The position numbers were made by a program, and so were the translations under genes. A stretch of 64,000 bases of DNA from Parvibaculum sp046297875 (lineage in GTDB: Bacteria > Pseudomonadota > Alphaproteobacteria > Parvibaculales > Parvibaculaceae): NCBI RefSeq assembly GCF_046297875.1, contig NZ_JBKBHD010000001.1, positions 1,674,001 to 1,738,000 of the forward strand. The letters run 5' to 3'. The notes below the pieces were generated by a model, which saw only the letters and a list, made by a program, of their open reading frames with translations, was not told the origin of the DNA and did not search any database. Position 1 is the first letter of the stretch, and the number at the start of each line of letters is the position of its first letter. This document shows, one piece after another, positions 25,150-34,383 of the stretch.

Positions 25150-25282
25150 ACTAGAATATACAATTATATCTCAACCATTGCGTGTATTTTGTTGTACTGC
25201 CGGGCGCTATGGATTTTGCCTTGGGCGGACCTTATAAAGGCGCCGAATTTCAGCGTCTTTTTGACAGGCTTTCGGAGGCGGA

Positions 25283-26029
25283 ATGGCCGGCCATTCACAA
25301 TTCAAGAACATCATGTATCGCAAGGGCGCGCAGGATAAGAAGCGCGCCAAGCTGTTCGCGAAGCTGGCCAAGGAAATCACGGTTGCGGCCAAGATGGGCC
25401 TGCCCGATCCCGAGTACAATCCGCGGTTGCGTGCCGCCATTCAGGCCGCCCGCGCCGAGAACATGCCCAAGGACAATATCGAACGGGCAATCAAGAAGAG
25501 CACGGATCAGGGCGGCGAGAACTATGAGGAAGTGCGCTATGAGGGCTTCGGTCCCGGCGGCATCGGCGTGATTGTCGAGACCCTGACCGACAACCGCAAC
25601 CGCACGGCCGGCGAAGTGCGCGCCATCTTCTCGAAGAATGGCGGCAATCTCGGTGAAACGGGCTCCGTCTCCTTTATGTTCGACAGGCTTGGCCTCATCG
25701 AATATGGCGCCGATGTTGCGAGCGCCGATGACATGCTGGAAGCCGCCATCGATGCAGGCGCAGATGACTGCCAGTCGGGCGCGGAAACGCATGAGCTTTT
25801 CTGCGCTCCCGATGCGCTACATGAAGTGGCCTCGGCTCTTGAGGCGAAGTTCGGCGAGCCCAAGGCCGCGCGGATGGTCTGGAAACCGCAGAACACCATA
25901 CCTCTCGATGACGAGAAGGCGGAGTCGGTCTTCAAGGTGCTCGAAGCGCTGGACGACAATGACGATGTGCAGCAGGTTTATGCGAACTTCGAGATGTCCG
26001 ATTCGGTCATGGAGAAGATGTCCGCCTGA
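25283..26029 (+). CDS. yebC: YebC/PmpR-family regulatory/translation factor
   Basis: A 248-residue YebC family protein. N-terminal MAGHSQFKNIMYRKGAQDKKR is nearly invariant in the family; it is followed by GLPDPEYNPRLRAA, the YEGFGPGGIGVIVE segment and NGGNLGETGSVSFMF. Family members have been described as transcription regulators and, more recently, as ribosome-associated factors that ease polyproline stalling. It lies directly before ruvC, a conserved association. GGAGGCGG precedes the ATG. Confidence 0.93.
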   Translation: MAGHSQFKNIMYRKGAQDKKRAKLFAKLAKEITVAAKMGLPDPEYNPRLRAAIQAARAENMPKDNIERAIKKSTDQGGENYEEVRYEGFGPGGIGVIVETLTDNRNRTAGEVRAIFSKNGGNLGETGSVSFMFDRLGLIEYGADVASADDMLEAAIDAGADDCQSGAETHELFCAPDALHEVASALEAKFGEPKAARMVWKPQNTIPLDDEKAESVFKVLEALDDNDDVQQVYANFEMSDSVMEKMSA

Positions 26030-26124
26030 TTTCCTCCGGCGAAACGTCCTCTTCTTGCCGCGGGCATGAACCGGACGGGTGCGCCTCTTGCCGCCCGGCT
26101 CCGCAACGGGGATTGCCCCTGCAC

Positions 26125-26646
26125 ATGGCGGCATCGCTCACATTTCTCGGCATCGATCCGGGCCTCACAGCTACGGGCTGGGGTGTGATCGCCATTGAGG
26201 GGTCGAAGCTCTCTCATGTGGCGAACGGCACCATCACCTCCAATGCACGGCTGACGCTTGCCGAGCGGCTGGTCGAAATCGAGGCAGGGCTTGTCCGGGT
26301 GGTCGGTGAATTTGTGCCTCATGCTGCCGCCGTCGAACAGGCTTTCGTCGCGCGCGATGCAGCGGCAGCACTGAAGCTCGGTCAGGCGCGCGCGGTGGCG
26401 CTGCTCGTCGCGGCGCGGGCGGGTCTCGTGGTCGCCGAATATGCCCCGAACCACGTGAAGAAATCGGTCGTCGGCGCCGGCCATGCCGACAAGGCGCAGA
26501 TCCGCCTCATGGTCGAAATGCTGCTGCCCGGTTCCAGGCCCGGCAGCGAACATGCCGCCGACGCGCTAGCGATTGCCATTACGCATGCCCATTCAGGCGC
26601 CGCCAATCCGCGCCTTGCCGCCGCCATAGTGGGAGCGGCCAGATGA
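26125..26646 (+). CDS. ruvC: Holliday junction resolvase RuvC
   Basis: A 173-residue endonuclease that cleaves Holliday junctions. The first catalytic Asp lies in FLGIDPGL, the catalytic Glu in AAVEQAFVARDA, and the last acidic pair in SEHAADALAIAITHAH near the C-terminus. The ATG at 26125 was preferred to a TTG at 26113. The stop overlaps the ruvA start by 4 bases (ATGA). Confidence 0.93.
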   Translation: MAASLTFLGIDPGLTATGWGVIAIEGSKLSHVANGTITSNARLTLAERLVEIEAGLVRVVGEFVPHAAAVEQAFVARDAAAALKLGQARAVALLVAARAGLVVAEYAPNHVKKSVVGAGHADKAQIRLMVEMLLPGSRPGSEHAADALAIAITHAHSGAANPRLAAAIVGAAR

Positions 26647-27260
26647 TCGGCAAGCTCAGGGGCATGGTGGATTCGACCGGCGAGGACTGGGTGGTCGTCG
26701 ATGTTGGCGGCGTCGGCTATCACGTTACCTGTTCGCGCCGCACCTTGCAGAACCTTCCCGCGCGCGGCGAGCCAGTTACGCTTTCCATCGAAACCAAGGT
26801 GAGCGAAGAAGCGATCCGTCTGATCGGCTTCGACAGCGATGTCGAACGCGACTGGTTCCGCTTGCTGCTTGGCGTTCAGGGCGTTGGCACGCGCGTCGCC
26901 CTTGGCGTGCTTGGTACGCTCGCGCCCGGTGATCTCGCCCGCGCCATCGCGCTCGACGACAGGAAAGCGGTATCGGCCGCGCCCGGCGTCGGCCCGAAAG
27001 TCGCTGCGCGCATCGTCGCCGAATTGAAGGACAAGGCGCCGGAAGGGGCATCGCTTGCGGCAACGCTCGCAGCGCCGGTAAATGGTGCAGCCGTCGCCGA
27101 TGCTTCGGCGCCGATGCGCGATGCCGTATCCGCGCTGGTCAATCTCGGCTATCCGCAGGCGCAGGCGGCCGGCGCCATCGCCACGGCGGCGAAGGCGCTT
27201 GAAGATGCGGCGACAGCGGAACAGTTGATCCGCCGTGGCTTGAAGGAGCTGGCGCGATGA
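26643..27260 (+). CDS. ruvA: Holliday junction helicase subunit RuvA
   Basis: A 205-residue RuvA that binds four-way junctions as a tetramer and loads RuvB. OB-fold N-domain (MIGKLRGMVDS, VDVGGVGYHVTC), two helix-hairpin-helix motifs (GVQGVGTRVALGVLG and APGVGPKVAARIVAEL) and a C-terminal RuvB-binding domain (LVNLGYPQAQAAGAI). Overlaps both neighbours by ATGA. Confidence 0.94.
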   Translation: MIGKLRGMVDSTGEDWVVVDVGGVGYHVTCSRRTLQNLPARGEPVTLSIETKVSEEAIRLIGFDSDVERDWFRLLLGVQGVGTRVALGVLGTLAPGDLARAIALDDRKAVSAAPGVGPKVAARIVAELKDKAPEGASLAATLAAPVNGAAVADASAPMRDAVSALVNLGYPQAQAAGAIATAAKALEDAATAEQLIRRGLKELAR

Positions 27261-28300
27261 CGGACAGGCTCATCGGCGCGGCGAGGCGCGAGGAAGACGA
27301 GCTGGAGCGATCGCTGCGTCCGCAGCTTCTCGCCGATTTCACGGGCCAGGCGCGGGCGCGTGAAAATCTCGCCGTTTTCATTGAGGCGGCGCGCGCGCGC
27401 GGCGAAGCGCTCGACCATGTGCTCTTCGCAGGCCCGCCCGGCCTCGGCAAGACGACGCTGGCGCAAATCGTCGCGCGCGAACTCGGCGTTAATTTCCGTT
27501 CAACATCCGGGCCGGTGATCTCGAAGGCGGGCGATCTTGCCGCCCTCCTCACCAATCTCGAACCGCACGACGTGCTCTTCATCGACGAAATCCATCGCCT
27601 TTCGCCGGCAGTCGAGGAAATCCTTTATCCGGCGATGGAGGATTTCCAGCTCGACCTCATCATTGGCGAAGGCCCCGGTGCGCGCTCGGTCCGCATCGAG
27701 CTTGCGCCCTTCACGCTTGTCGGCGCGACGACGCGCACGGGCCTTCTGACAACTCCATTGCGTGATCGTTTCGGCATTCCGGTACGGCTCAATTTCTACG
27801 AGATTTCCGAACTTGAAAGAATCGTGCAGCGTGGCGCCAGAGTCCTCGGCATTGCCATGACGGCAGATGGTGCGCATGAGATTGCGCGCCGTGCGCGCGG
27901 CACGCCGCGCGTGGCAGGCCGGCTCCTTCGCCGGGTCCGCGACTTTGCGGCTGTCGATGGCGTATCAACCATCGACGCCAGGGCGGCGGACCGGGCGCTG
28001 CAGCGGCTTGAAGTGGACGAACTCGGCCTCGATGCGCTCGACCACCGTTATCTGCGCTGCATAGCGGTCAGTTTTGCGGGCGGGCCGGTAGGCGTCGAAA
28101 CCATTGCCGCCTCGCTCTCAGAGCCGCGCGATGCGATCGAGGAAATCATCGAGCCCTATCTCATCCAGCAGGGCCTCGTGAACCGGACGCCGCGGGGCCG
28201 GGTACTCACGGCGGCGGCCTTCGCCCATATCGGCATTCCCATGCCGTCCGCCCTGTCCGCGAACCAGCCGGGGCTGTTCGGCGGGGAGGAAGACGAATGA
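27257..28300 (+). CDS. ruvB: Holliday junction helicase ATPase RuvB
   Basis: A 347-residue AAA+ motor driving branch migration. Walker A GPPGLGKTT (about 57-65), Walker B FIDEIHRL (near 107-114), sensor region VGATTRTGLLTTPLRDRFG and the C-terminal winged-helix domain (LVNRTPRGRVLTAAAFAHIG). Coupled to ruvA and to the ybgC thioesterase by 4-base overlaps, so ruvC-ruvA-ruvB-ybgC is one translationally coupled unit. Confidence 0.95.
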   Translation: MTDRLIGAARREEDELERSLRPQLLADFTGQARARENLAVFIEAARARGEALDHVLFAGPPGLGKTTLAQIVARELGVNFRSTSGPVISKAGDLAALLTNLEPHDVLFIDEIHRLSPAVEEILYPAMEDFQLDLIIGEGPGARSVRIELAPFTLVGATTRTGLLTTPLRDRFGIPVRLNFYEISELERIVQRGARVLGIAMTADGAHEIARRARGTPRVAGRLLRRVRDFAAVDGVSTIDARAADRALQRLEVDELGLDALDHRYLRCIAVSFAGGPVGVETIAASLSEPRDAIEEIIEPYLIQQGLVNRTPRGRVLTAAAFAHIGIPMPSALSANQPGLFGGEEDE

Positions 28301-28779
28301 ATCCGGTTTGGCCCGATCTCTCCGGCCGGATCGAAGGCCAGCTCCACAAGCTCCCCATTCGTGTCTATTACGAGGACACGGATTTCTCGGGCATCGTCTA
28401 TCACGCGAATTACCTGAAATTTGCCGAGCGCGGCCGGTCCGATTTCCTGCGGCTGGCGGGCGTTCACCACACCGACCTCTTCGATGGCGATGACCCGATT
28501 GCCTTCGCCATTCACCGGATGGAAATAGATTTCCTTAAACCTGCACGGATCGACGACTGGCTCGAAGTGCATACCCGCTATGTCCGTGCGAGCGGTGCCC
28601 GGATCGAGGCCGAGCAGACGATCTGGCGCCTCGATGCCGAAGGCGCGCCGGAGGAAGAACTATGGCGGGCACAGGTTTTCGCGGCGGTGCTCGACAAGGC
28701 GGGGCGGCCTCGCCGGCTGCCGATATCGGTCCGCGATGCGCTGGCGCCGCTGGTTACGCCGAAGAGCGGCGGAGAGTGA
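28297..28779 (+). CDS. ybgC: Acyl-CoA thioesterase of the Tol-Pal cluster
   Basis: A 160-residue hotdog-fold thioesterase. The active-site motif YYEDTDFSGIVYHANYLKFAE is close to canonical YbgC, with the catalytic Asp in EDTD. It hydrolyses acyl-CoA thioesters and is linked to phospholipid metabolism at the inner membrane. Conserved position between ruvB and tolQ supports the call. Confidence 0.9.
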   Translation: MNPVWPDLSGRIEGQLHKLPIRVYYEDTDFSGIVYHANYLKFAERGRSDFLRLAGVHHTDLFDGDDPIAFAIHRMEIDFLKPARIDDWLEVHTRYVRASGARIEAEQTIWRLDAEGAPEEELWRAQVFAAVLDKAGRPRRLPISVRDALAPLVTPKSGGE

Positions 28780-28799
28780 TTGGACACGGGGCATGTCAC

Positions 28800-28821
28800 A
28801 TTGTGTTCCGAAGGACACAAT
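28800..28821. repeat. Inverted repeat in the ybgC-tolQ gap
   Basis: ATTGTGT (28800-28806), 8-bp spacer, ACACAAT (28815-28821), 20 bp past the ybgC stop. It could be a weak terminator-like hairpin or an operator for the tol genes. Otherwise the 240-bp gap holds no gene, and no convincing promoter pair was recognised. Confidence 0.4.
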
Positions 28822-29019
28822 AACCGGCTAACCTCTTGAGGACACGTATCGAATCCGGCCTTGCGCCACGGTAATGACATAATTCAACGACTAACTTCGG
28901 CCTCAATTTGGGGGCACACATATAGCGTGGGGCGCATACGGGAAGAGCCGGTTGCGTGATTACCGCGCCTGTCATGTGCCGCTCCCTGCATTGAGTCCGA
29001 GAGCACGGAGAGGCACTGA

Positions 29020-29745
29020 ATGGATCCCGTCGCCACCCAACAGGTGATCACCGAAACAATGGTCGATGCCGCTTCGATGGATTTCAGCCTTTGGGGGCTG
29101 TTCCTTCGTGCGGATATCGTCGTCAAGCTCGTGATGGTGGGGCTGATCTTTGCCTCGATCTGGTCATGGGCGATCATTTTCGACAAGTGGTGGCGCTATG
29201 GCCGCATCGAACGCCGCATCGACCAGTTCGAGCGTGTGTTCTGGTCGGGACGCTCGCTTGAGGATCTCTATCAGGAAACGGGGCACCGCCCGCAGAATCC
29301 GCTTTCCGCACTCTTCATCGCGGCGATGCGCGAATGGCGACGCTCTCAGGAGGCTGTAGCGAGTTCCTTTGTCGGCCTCAAGGAGCGTGTCGACAAGGTC
29401 ATGCAGGTGACGATCAACCGCGAGATGGTGGCGCTGGAAAACCGGCTGCTGTTCCTTGCGACGGTCGGCTCCGTCTCGCCCTTCGTCGGCCTGTTCGGCA
29501 CCGTCTGGGGCATCATGAATTCCTTCCAGTCGATCGCGGTGAGCCGCGACACGAATCTTGCGGTCGTTGCACCCGGTATCGCGGAAGCGCTGTTTGCGAC
29601 GGGACTTGGCCTGATCGCCGCCATTCCGGCGGTCGTCGCCTATAACCGCTTCTCGCACCAGACCTCGAAAATCGCACAGCGGATGGAAAGCTTCGCGGAT
29701 GAGTTCTCCGCGATCCTGTCCCGCCAGCTCGACGAGCGGGGGTAG
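29020..29745 (+). CDS. tolQ: Tol-Pal system proton channel TolQ
   Basis: A 241-residue inner-membrane protein with three transmembrane helices (about 22-46, 145-168 and 180-203). SVSPFVGLFGTVWGIMNSF and PGIAEALFATGLGLIAAIPA are TolQ/ExbB signatures. With TolR it converts proton motive force into movement of TolA, needed for outer-membrane invagination during division. First gene of tolQRA; tolR begins 2 bases after its stop. Confidence 0.94.
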   Translation: MDPVATQQVITETMVDAASMDFSLWGLFLRADIVVKLVMVGLIFASIWSWAIIFDKWWRYGRIERRIDQFERVFWSGRSLEDLYQETGHRPQNPLSALFIAAMREWRRSQEAVASSFVGLKERVDKVMQVTINREMVALENRLLFLATVGSVSPFVGLFGTVWGIMNSFQSIAVSRDTNLAVVAPGIAEALFATGLGLIAAIPAVVAYNRFSHQTSKIAQRMESFADEFSAILSRQLDERG

Positions 29746-29747
29746 TC

Positions 29748-30215
29748 ATGGCGATGTCGGTCGGCAAGAAGGGTGGTGGACGCAGCCGTTTCGCGCGCGC
29801 GCCCATGTCGGAAATCAACGTCACACCTGTAGTCGATGTGATGCTGGTGCTGCTGATCGTGTTCATGGTTGCAGCGCCGATGCTCACTGTCGGCGTACCT
29901 GTCGACCTGCCGAAGACGCAGGCTGCGCCGATCCCTGGCGACACAGAGCCGCTCACCATAACGATCAATGGCGAAGGCCAGATTTTCGTTCAGGAAACGC
30001 CGACCGAAGCCGAAGCGCTCGTGCCTCAGCTTACCGCCATTGCGGAGGGCGGCTATGAGCAGCGCATATTCGTTCGGGCCGACAAGAATATCCCGTACGG
30101 ACGGGTGATGGATGTGATGGGCCGGCTGAGTGCGGCCGGCTTCTCGAAAGTTGCCCTTGTAACCGAGACCGACACCTCGCCGCCGGCACCGGCTGGCGGG
30201 CGTCGAGCGAACTAA
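29748..30215 (+). CDS. tolR: Tol-Pal system protein TolR
   Basis: A 155-residue single-pass inner-membrane protein. The transmembrane segment VTPVVDVMLVLLIVFMVAAP (about 24-43) contains the proton-relay Asp in PVVD. The periplasmic domain ends with the ExbD-like FVRADKNIPYGRVMDVMG. Operon with tolQ and tolA. Confidence 0.93.
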   Translation: MAMSVGKKGGGRSRFARAPMSEINVTPVVDVMLVLLIVFMVAAPMLTVGVPVDLPKTQAAPIPGDTEPLTITINGEGQIFVQETPTEAEALVPQLTAIAEGGYEQRIFVRADKNIPYGRVMDVMGRLSAAGFSKVALVTETDTSPPAPAGGRRAN

Positions 30216-30224
30216 GCGGCGGTA

Positions 30225-31037
30225 ATGCGCAATCCGTTGTTCCTTTCTCTCGCCGTTCATGCGGCGGTCGTATTGCTTGCGTTCGTGACGTTTCCGGGCC
30301 CCCGGGAACTTCCCGAACCGCCCATGCGCACGGTCCCGGTCGAGCTTGTCACAATTTCCGAGATGACGAACCTCGTCAGCCAGCGGAAGGTCGAAAGGCC
30401 GAAGCCGGTCGAGGAGCCTACGCCGCCGCGACCGCAGGTTGCCGAGAGGCCGACGCCGACGCCGCCTGCGCCCGCTCCCGCCGCGCCGCCTCCGCCGCAG
30501 GCCAAGCCCGAGCCTTCGCCCGAGAAGGTTGAAAAGAAGCCGGAACCGAAGCCCGTCGAGAAGGCGGTCGCGCGGCCGACACCGCCCAAGCCCGAACCGG
30601 AAAAGAAGTTCGATCCGAACCAGATCGCGCAGCTTCTCAACAAGGCGCCGGAGGTCGCGCCGAAGACTGAAGCGCGCGAGTCTGCCGATGTCGAACTCGA
30701 TCTGCCCTATTCGGATGACCCTGCGCTGGCACTCAGCATGAGCGAAATCGAGGCTGTTCGTCAGAAGGTGCAGGAATGCTGGAACGTGCGCGATTTTGCG
30801 GGCAGTGCGGATGCGGACAAGCTGCGCGCCACGATCCGTTTCTCGCTCAATCAGGATGGGTCGCTCGCGGGCAATCCGTCAATCGCAAGCTCCAGCGGCG
30901 GACCGCTCTCGCGGCTTTTTGCCGATCGTGCAGTGCAGGCGGTGCAGAAATGCTCGCCCTACGATTTTCTGCCACGAAACAAGTATACAAACTGGCGCAA
31001 CATGAGCCTCAATTTCAATCTGGCCGGGATGATCTAA
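30225..31037 (+). CDS. tolA: Tol-Pal system protein TolA
   Basis: A 270-residue TolA: N-terminal transmembrane helix (about 6-24), a long Pro/Lys/Glu-rich periplasmic linker (about 55-150) in place of the alanine-rich helix of E. coli, and a C-terminal TonB/TolA-like domain from about 170 (MSEIEAVRQKVQECWNV) containing two cysteines (QECW and QKCSPY) that could form the usual disulphide. The linker's many PP/PXP motifs are EF-P-type translation challenges. Confidence 0.88.
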   Translation: MRNPLFLSLAVHAAVVLLAFVTFPGPRELPEPPMRTVPVELVTISEMTNLVSQRKVERPKPVEEPTPPRPQVAERPTPTPPAPAPAAPPPPQAKPEPSPEKVEKKPEPKPVEKAVARPTPPKPEPEKKFDPNQIAQLLNKAPEVAPKTEARESADVELDLPYSDDPALALSMSEIEAVRQKVQECWNVRDFAGSADADKLRATIRFSLNQDGSLAGNPSIASSSGGPLSRLFADRAVQAVQKCSPYDFLPRNKYTNWRNMSLNFNLAGMI

Positions 31038-31074
31038 CTGGACAGAGCGGACCCAAAGGGCAGGAGAAGCCGAA

Positions 31075-32433
31075 ATGGTTGAATTCCTCAATGTGACGAC
31101 CCTTGACGTCGGGAAGGGCGGGCGAAGGCTCGCAATGGCCGCCGCCGCGTTCCTCGCCTTTGTGCTCGCCGCTTTGCCCGTTCGGGCCGAAGTGTCGATC
31201 GACATCAATCGAGGCAATGTCGATCCACTCCCCATCGCTATCACGGACTTCTTGGGCGGTGCGGGGCAGGAGGCGCAGATCGGAGCCGATATCACCTCTG
31301 TCATCAGTAACAATCTCGAGCGCTCGGGTCTTTTCCGCCCGATCCCGAAGGCAGCCTTCATCGAGAAGATTTCGGATATCAATGTGCAGCCGCGTTTCGG
31401 CGACTGGCGCATCATCAATTCTCAGGCGCTGGTCACAGGTCAGGCGCGGATGGAGGCCGACGGCCGGCTCCGTGTCGAGTTCCGCCTCTGGGACGTGCTC
31501 GGCGAGCGCCAGCTCACTGGGCTTCAGTTCTTCACCACGCCGGACAACTGGCGCCGCGTCGCGCATCTCGTGTCCGATGCCATCTACAAGCGCCTCACCG
31601 GCGAGGACGGCTATTTCGATACGCGCGTCGTCTATGTTTCGGAAACGGGCCCGAAGAATGCCCGCGTGAAGCGTCTCGCCATCATGGATCAGGACGGGCA
31701 CAACCCGCGCATGCTGACCAATGGTGCCGAACTTGTTCTGACGCCGCGTTTCAGCCCGAATTCGCAGGAGATCACCTATCTCGCCTATCGCAACAACCAG
31801 CCGCGCGTCTATGTCCTGGATATCGAGACCGGCCAGCAGGAAGTCGTGGGCGAATTTCCGGGCATGACCTTCGCGCCGCGCTTTTCACCGGACGGTCAGA
31901 AGATCATCATGAGCCTGCAGCGGGGCGGCAACTCGGACATCTATACGATGGACCTCCGCAGCCGGCAGGTGACGCGCCTTACCAATACGGCCGCCATCGA
32001 CACCGCGCCCAGCTATTCCCCGGACGGACGTCAGGTCACCTTCGAATCGGACCGTGGCGGTTCGCAGCAGATTTATGTGATGAATGCCGACGGCTCGAAT
32101 CAGCGCCGGGTGAGCTTCGGGCAGGGCAGCTATGCGACCCCGGTCTGGTCGCCCCGCGGCGATCTCATTGCCTTCACCAAGATCACGGGCGGCCGCTTCG
32201 TCATCGGCGTCATGCGGCCGGACGGGACCGGCGAGCGCATCCTCACCGAGGGCTATCACAATGAAGGCCCGACCTGGGCGCCCAATGGCCGCGTTCTCAT
32301 GTTCTTCCGCGAGACCCGCGGGGCGCAGGGCGGGCCGAGCCTCTGGTCGGTCGATGTGACCGGCTATAACGAACGCCCGGTGCCGGCCGCCACAATGGCA
32401 TCGGACCCGGCCTGGTCGCCGCGCATCCAATAG
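31075..32433 (+). CDS. tolB: Tol-Pal system beta-propeller protein TolB
   Basis: A 452-residue periplasmic protein: signal peptide with hydrophobic core AMAAAAFLAFVLAALPVRA, an N-terminal alpha/beta domain (RSGLFRPIPKAAFIEK) and a six-bladed propeller with TolB repeats such as FSPDGQKIIMS, YSPDGRQVTFESDRGG and DIYTMDL. It interacts with Pal and TolA during division. AGGAGAAG precedes the ATG. It is 37 bases after tolA, in the same operon. Confidence 0.94.
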   Translation: MVEFLNVTTLDVGKGGRRLAMAAAAFLAFVLAALPVRAEVSIDINRGNVDPLPIAITDFLGGAGQEAQIGADITSVISNNLERSGLFRPIPKAAFIEKISDINVQPRFGDWRIINSQALVTGQARMEADGRLRVEFRLWDVLGERQLTGLQFFTTPDNWRRVAHLVSDAIYKRLTGEDGYFDTRVVYVSETGPKNARVKRLAIMDQDGHNPRMLTNGAELVLTPRFSPNSQEITYLAYRNNQPRVYVLDIETGQQEVVGEFPGMTFAPRFSPDGQKIIMSLQRGGNSDIYTMDLRSRQVTRLTNTAAIDTAPSYSPDGRQVTFESDRGGSQQIYVMNADGSNQRRVSFGQGSYATPVWSPRGDLIAFTKITGGRFVIGVMRPDGTGERILTEGYHNEGPTWAPNGRVLMFFRETRGAQGGPSLWSVDVTGYNERPVPAATMASDPAWSPRIQ

Positions 32434-32796
32434 GTTCATTCAGGTTCAATCGGGAGCGGTGTTCCGGCTACGGAATGCCGTTCACGTACGGACGTTGATG
32501 TAAAAATGTCACGTAGGGTTGACGGAAAAGTCGCGTAATATCCGATGGTTCTTGCCTGCAACTTGGAGCGTGTCTAATATTCTGTTGCGGTACAGCAACC
32601 CCAGCGTCGGCCAATTGCGGGCGACGTGTTCCGGTCCGGCTAAACATCGGTACGGGAAGGTTTTTCTAAGTGACCATGTCTTGGGGTAAAAGGGGCCGAG
32701 AGCCCGTTTTACTGCAAGATTTTGTCATGCAAGAGTGTCAAATCAATTGAGCGCTGAGGCGCCTTGGCCGCTTGAGATCAAAAGGAGATCACCCGA
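32434..32796. other. tolB-pal intergenic region and pal leader
   Basis: A 363-bp gap without a supportable gene. It contains the strong promoter listed next, followed by an untranslated leader of about 210 bases before pal. The leader includes several short self-complementary stretches but no riboswitch class that I recognise. Confidence 0.5.
32552..32580 (+). promoter_or_regulatory. Promoter of pal
   Basis: TTGCCT (32552-32557), exact 17-bp spacer, TAATAT (32575-32580). Predicted start near 32587. It makes pal independently expressed from tolQRAB, as expected for an abundant lipoprotein. Confidence 0.65.
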
Positions 32797-33294
32797 ATGA
32801 AGTCCCCGAATGCTGGTCTGCGGTTCGCCGCTGTGGCCGCCGCTTTCCTGATGCTCGCCGCTTGCTCCTCGAACAAGGATGCCACCGGCGCCAGCACCGA
32901 TTCCACCGCCGGTCAGATTCGCCCCGGCAGCGCTGAAGACCTCGCCCAGAACGTGGGCGATCGCGTCTTCTTCGAGACCGACCGCTCGTCGCTCAGCGAT
33001 GAAGCCCGCGCGACGCTGCAGCGTCAGGCGGCCTGGATGGCGCAGCACGGCAACCTCACCTTCACGATCGAAGGTCATGCCGACGAACGCGGCACCCGCG
33101 AATACAACCTCGCGCTCGGTGGCCGTCGTGCCAACGCCGCGAAGGATTACCTGGTGAGCCTCGGCGTTGCCGCCAGCCGCCTCAACACCGTTTCCTACGG
33201 CAAGGAACGTCCGGTCTGCCTCGACTCGAGCGAGAGCTGCTGGTCCCAGAACCGCCGTGCGGTGACGGTCATCGTTTCGGGCGTCGGCAGCTGA
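32797..33294 (+). CDS. pal: Peptidoglycan-associated lipoprotein Pal
   Basis: A 165-residue outer-membrane lipoprotein with lipobox LAAC (Cys near 23) followed by SSNKD, a short linker and an OmpA domain: VFFETDRSSLSDEARATL, FTIEGHADERGTREYN and the closing QNRRAVTVI. Anchors the outer membrane to peptidoglycan and partners TolB. It has its own promoter and a strong terminator. Confidence 0.95.
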   Translation: MKSPNAGLRFAAVAAAFLMLAACSSNKDATGASTDSTAGQIRPGSAEDLAQNVGDRVFFETDRSSLSDEARATLQRQAAWMAQHGNLTFTIEGHADERGTREYNLALGGRRANAAKDYLVSLGVAASRLNTVSYGKERPVCLDSSESCWSQNRRAVTVIVSGVGS

Positions 33295-33332
33295 TTTCAG
33301 CTCTGACACTCCGATACGGATGAAATACGGAA

Positions 33333-33366
33333 ACGCCCTTCCGCGTTGAGCGGAGGGGCGTTTTTT
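33333..33366 (+). terminator. Intrinsic terminator of pal
   Basis: Twelve-base-pair stem ACGCCCTTCCGC (33333-33344) / GCGGAGGGGCGT (33350-33361), one G-T pair, followed by T6. Confidence 0.85.
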
Positions 33367-33455
33367 GTCGGCCCGGTCGCGGTGCCCGCGCCGCAATTTG
33401 GTCGCACTTGGCTATAAGATTATGTCTCGACATGACATTCGAACGGGAGGTTCGA

Positions 33456-34355
33456 TTGCGTTTCAATCGTCGCCCCAGCAAGCAGGTTCTGGTTGCTGTT
33501 CTTCTTGCCGGTCTGCCGCTTGGCGCCATTGGTGCCGCTTATGCGCAGTCGGGCGATCTCGACATGCGCTCGGTCGGCAATCGTCTCGACCGGATCGAGA
33601 ACGAGCTTTCCGATCTGCAGCGCCAGACCTTTAGCGGTGGCGGCTCCTCCTCCGGTGCGCCGCGCGCGCTCGACAGCGGTTCGTCCAGCGCCGATCTGCA
33701 GTCACGCGTCCTTGAACTCGAAGATCAGGTGCGCAGCCTGAATGGCCGTCTCGAAGAGGCGAACCATCGCGCGGATGAAACACGGCGGCAACTTGAGCTT
33801 TTCAAGGCTGATGTCGATCTGCGTTTCCAGGACATCGCTTCGGGCGGCGGTGGTTCCGGCGCCGCCATGAGCACAGTGCGCGCGGATGGCGATGGCGGCG
33901 CACCGGCGCCTGCCCCGGTCGTTGCAGAGGACGGCACGCCTGCGGCGCCGGCGGCCTCCATCCTTCCGAGCGGAACGCCGGAATCCCAGTATGATTTCGC
34001 GATCGACCTGATGAAGCGCGGGCAATACGATCAGGCGCGGCAGGCGTTCCAGGAATTCCTGCAGCTTCACCCCAATCACAACCTCGCGGGCAATTCGCAG
34101 TACTGGCTCGGCGAAACCTACTACGCGCAGAGCGATTTCAAGCGCGCGGGCGATGCCTTCCTGACCGGCTACACGACCTATGCGTCGAGCAACAAGGCGC
34201 CTGACAGCCTGCTCAAGCTCGGTATGAGCCTCGTCGCGCTGGGCAACAAGGATGCGGCCTGCACGGTCTGGGGCGAACTTGGTTCGCGTTTCCCTCAGGC
34301 GACACCCGCCATCGTTGCGCGTGCGCGCCTCGAAAGGCAGAAGGCTGGCTGCTGA
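33456..34355 (+). CDS. cpoB: Tol-Pal associated cell division coordinator CpoB (YbgF)
   Basis: A 299-residue periplasmic protein: signal peptide (VLVAVLLAGLPLGAIGAAYA), a coiled-coil trimerisation region (about 35-130, VLELEDQVRSLNGRLEEAN), a Gly/Ala/Pro-rich linker and C-terminal TPR repeats (YDFAIDLMKRGQYDQARQAF, SQYWLGETYYAQSDFKRAGD). Coordinates peptidoglycan synthesis with Tol-driven constriction. The TTG at 33456 was chosen because GGGAGG lies 5 bases upstream; the ATG at 33432 lacks a ribosome-binding site and would lengthen the signal's n-region. Confidence 0.88.
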   Translation: MRFNRRPSKQVLVAVLLAGLPLGAIGAAYAQSGDLDMRSVGNRLDRIENELSDLQRQTFSGGGSSSGAPRALDSGSSSADLQSRVLELEDQVRSLNGRLEEANHRADETRRQLELFKADVDLRFQDIASGGGGSGAAMSTVRADGDGGAPAPAPVVAEDGTPAAPAASILPSGTPESQYDFAIDLMKRGQYDQARQAFQEFLQLHPNHNLAGNSQYWLGETYYAQSDFKRAGDAFLTGYTTYASSNKAPDSLLKLGMSLVALGNKDAACTVWGELGSRFPQATPAIVARARLERQKAGC

Positions 34356-34383
34356 ACCGTCTCTGCAGCGAAGGGGAGGGGAG

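Noticed and set aside
32519..32541. Promoter TTGACG ... TAATAT before pal
   Set aside because: The spacer is only 11 bp; the pair TTGCCT-N17-TAATAT 33 bp downstream is far better.
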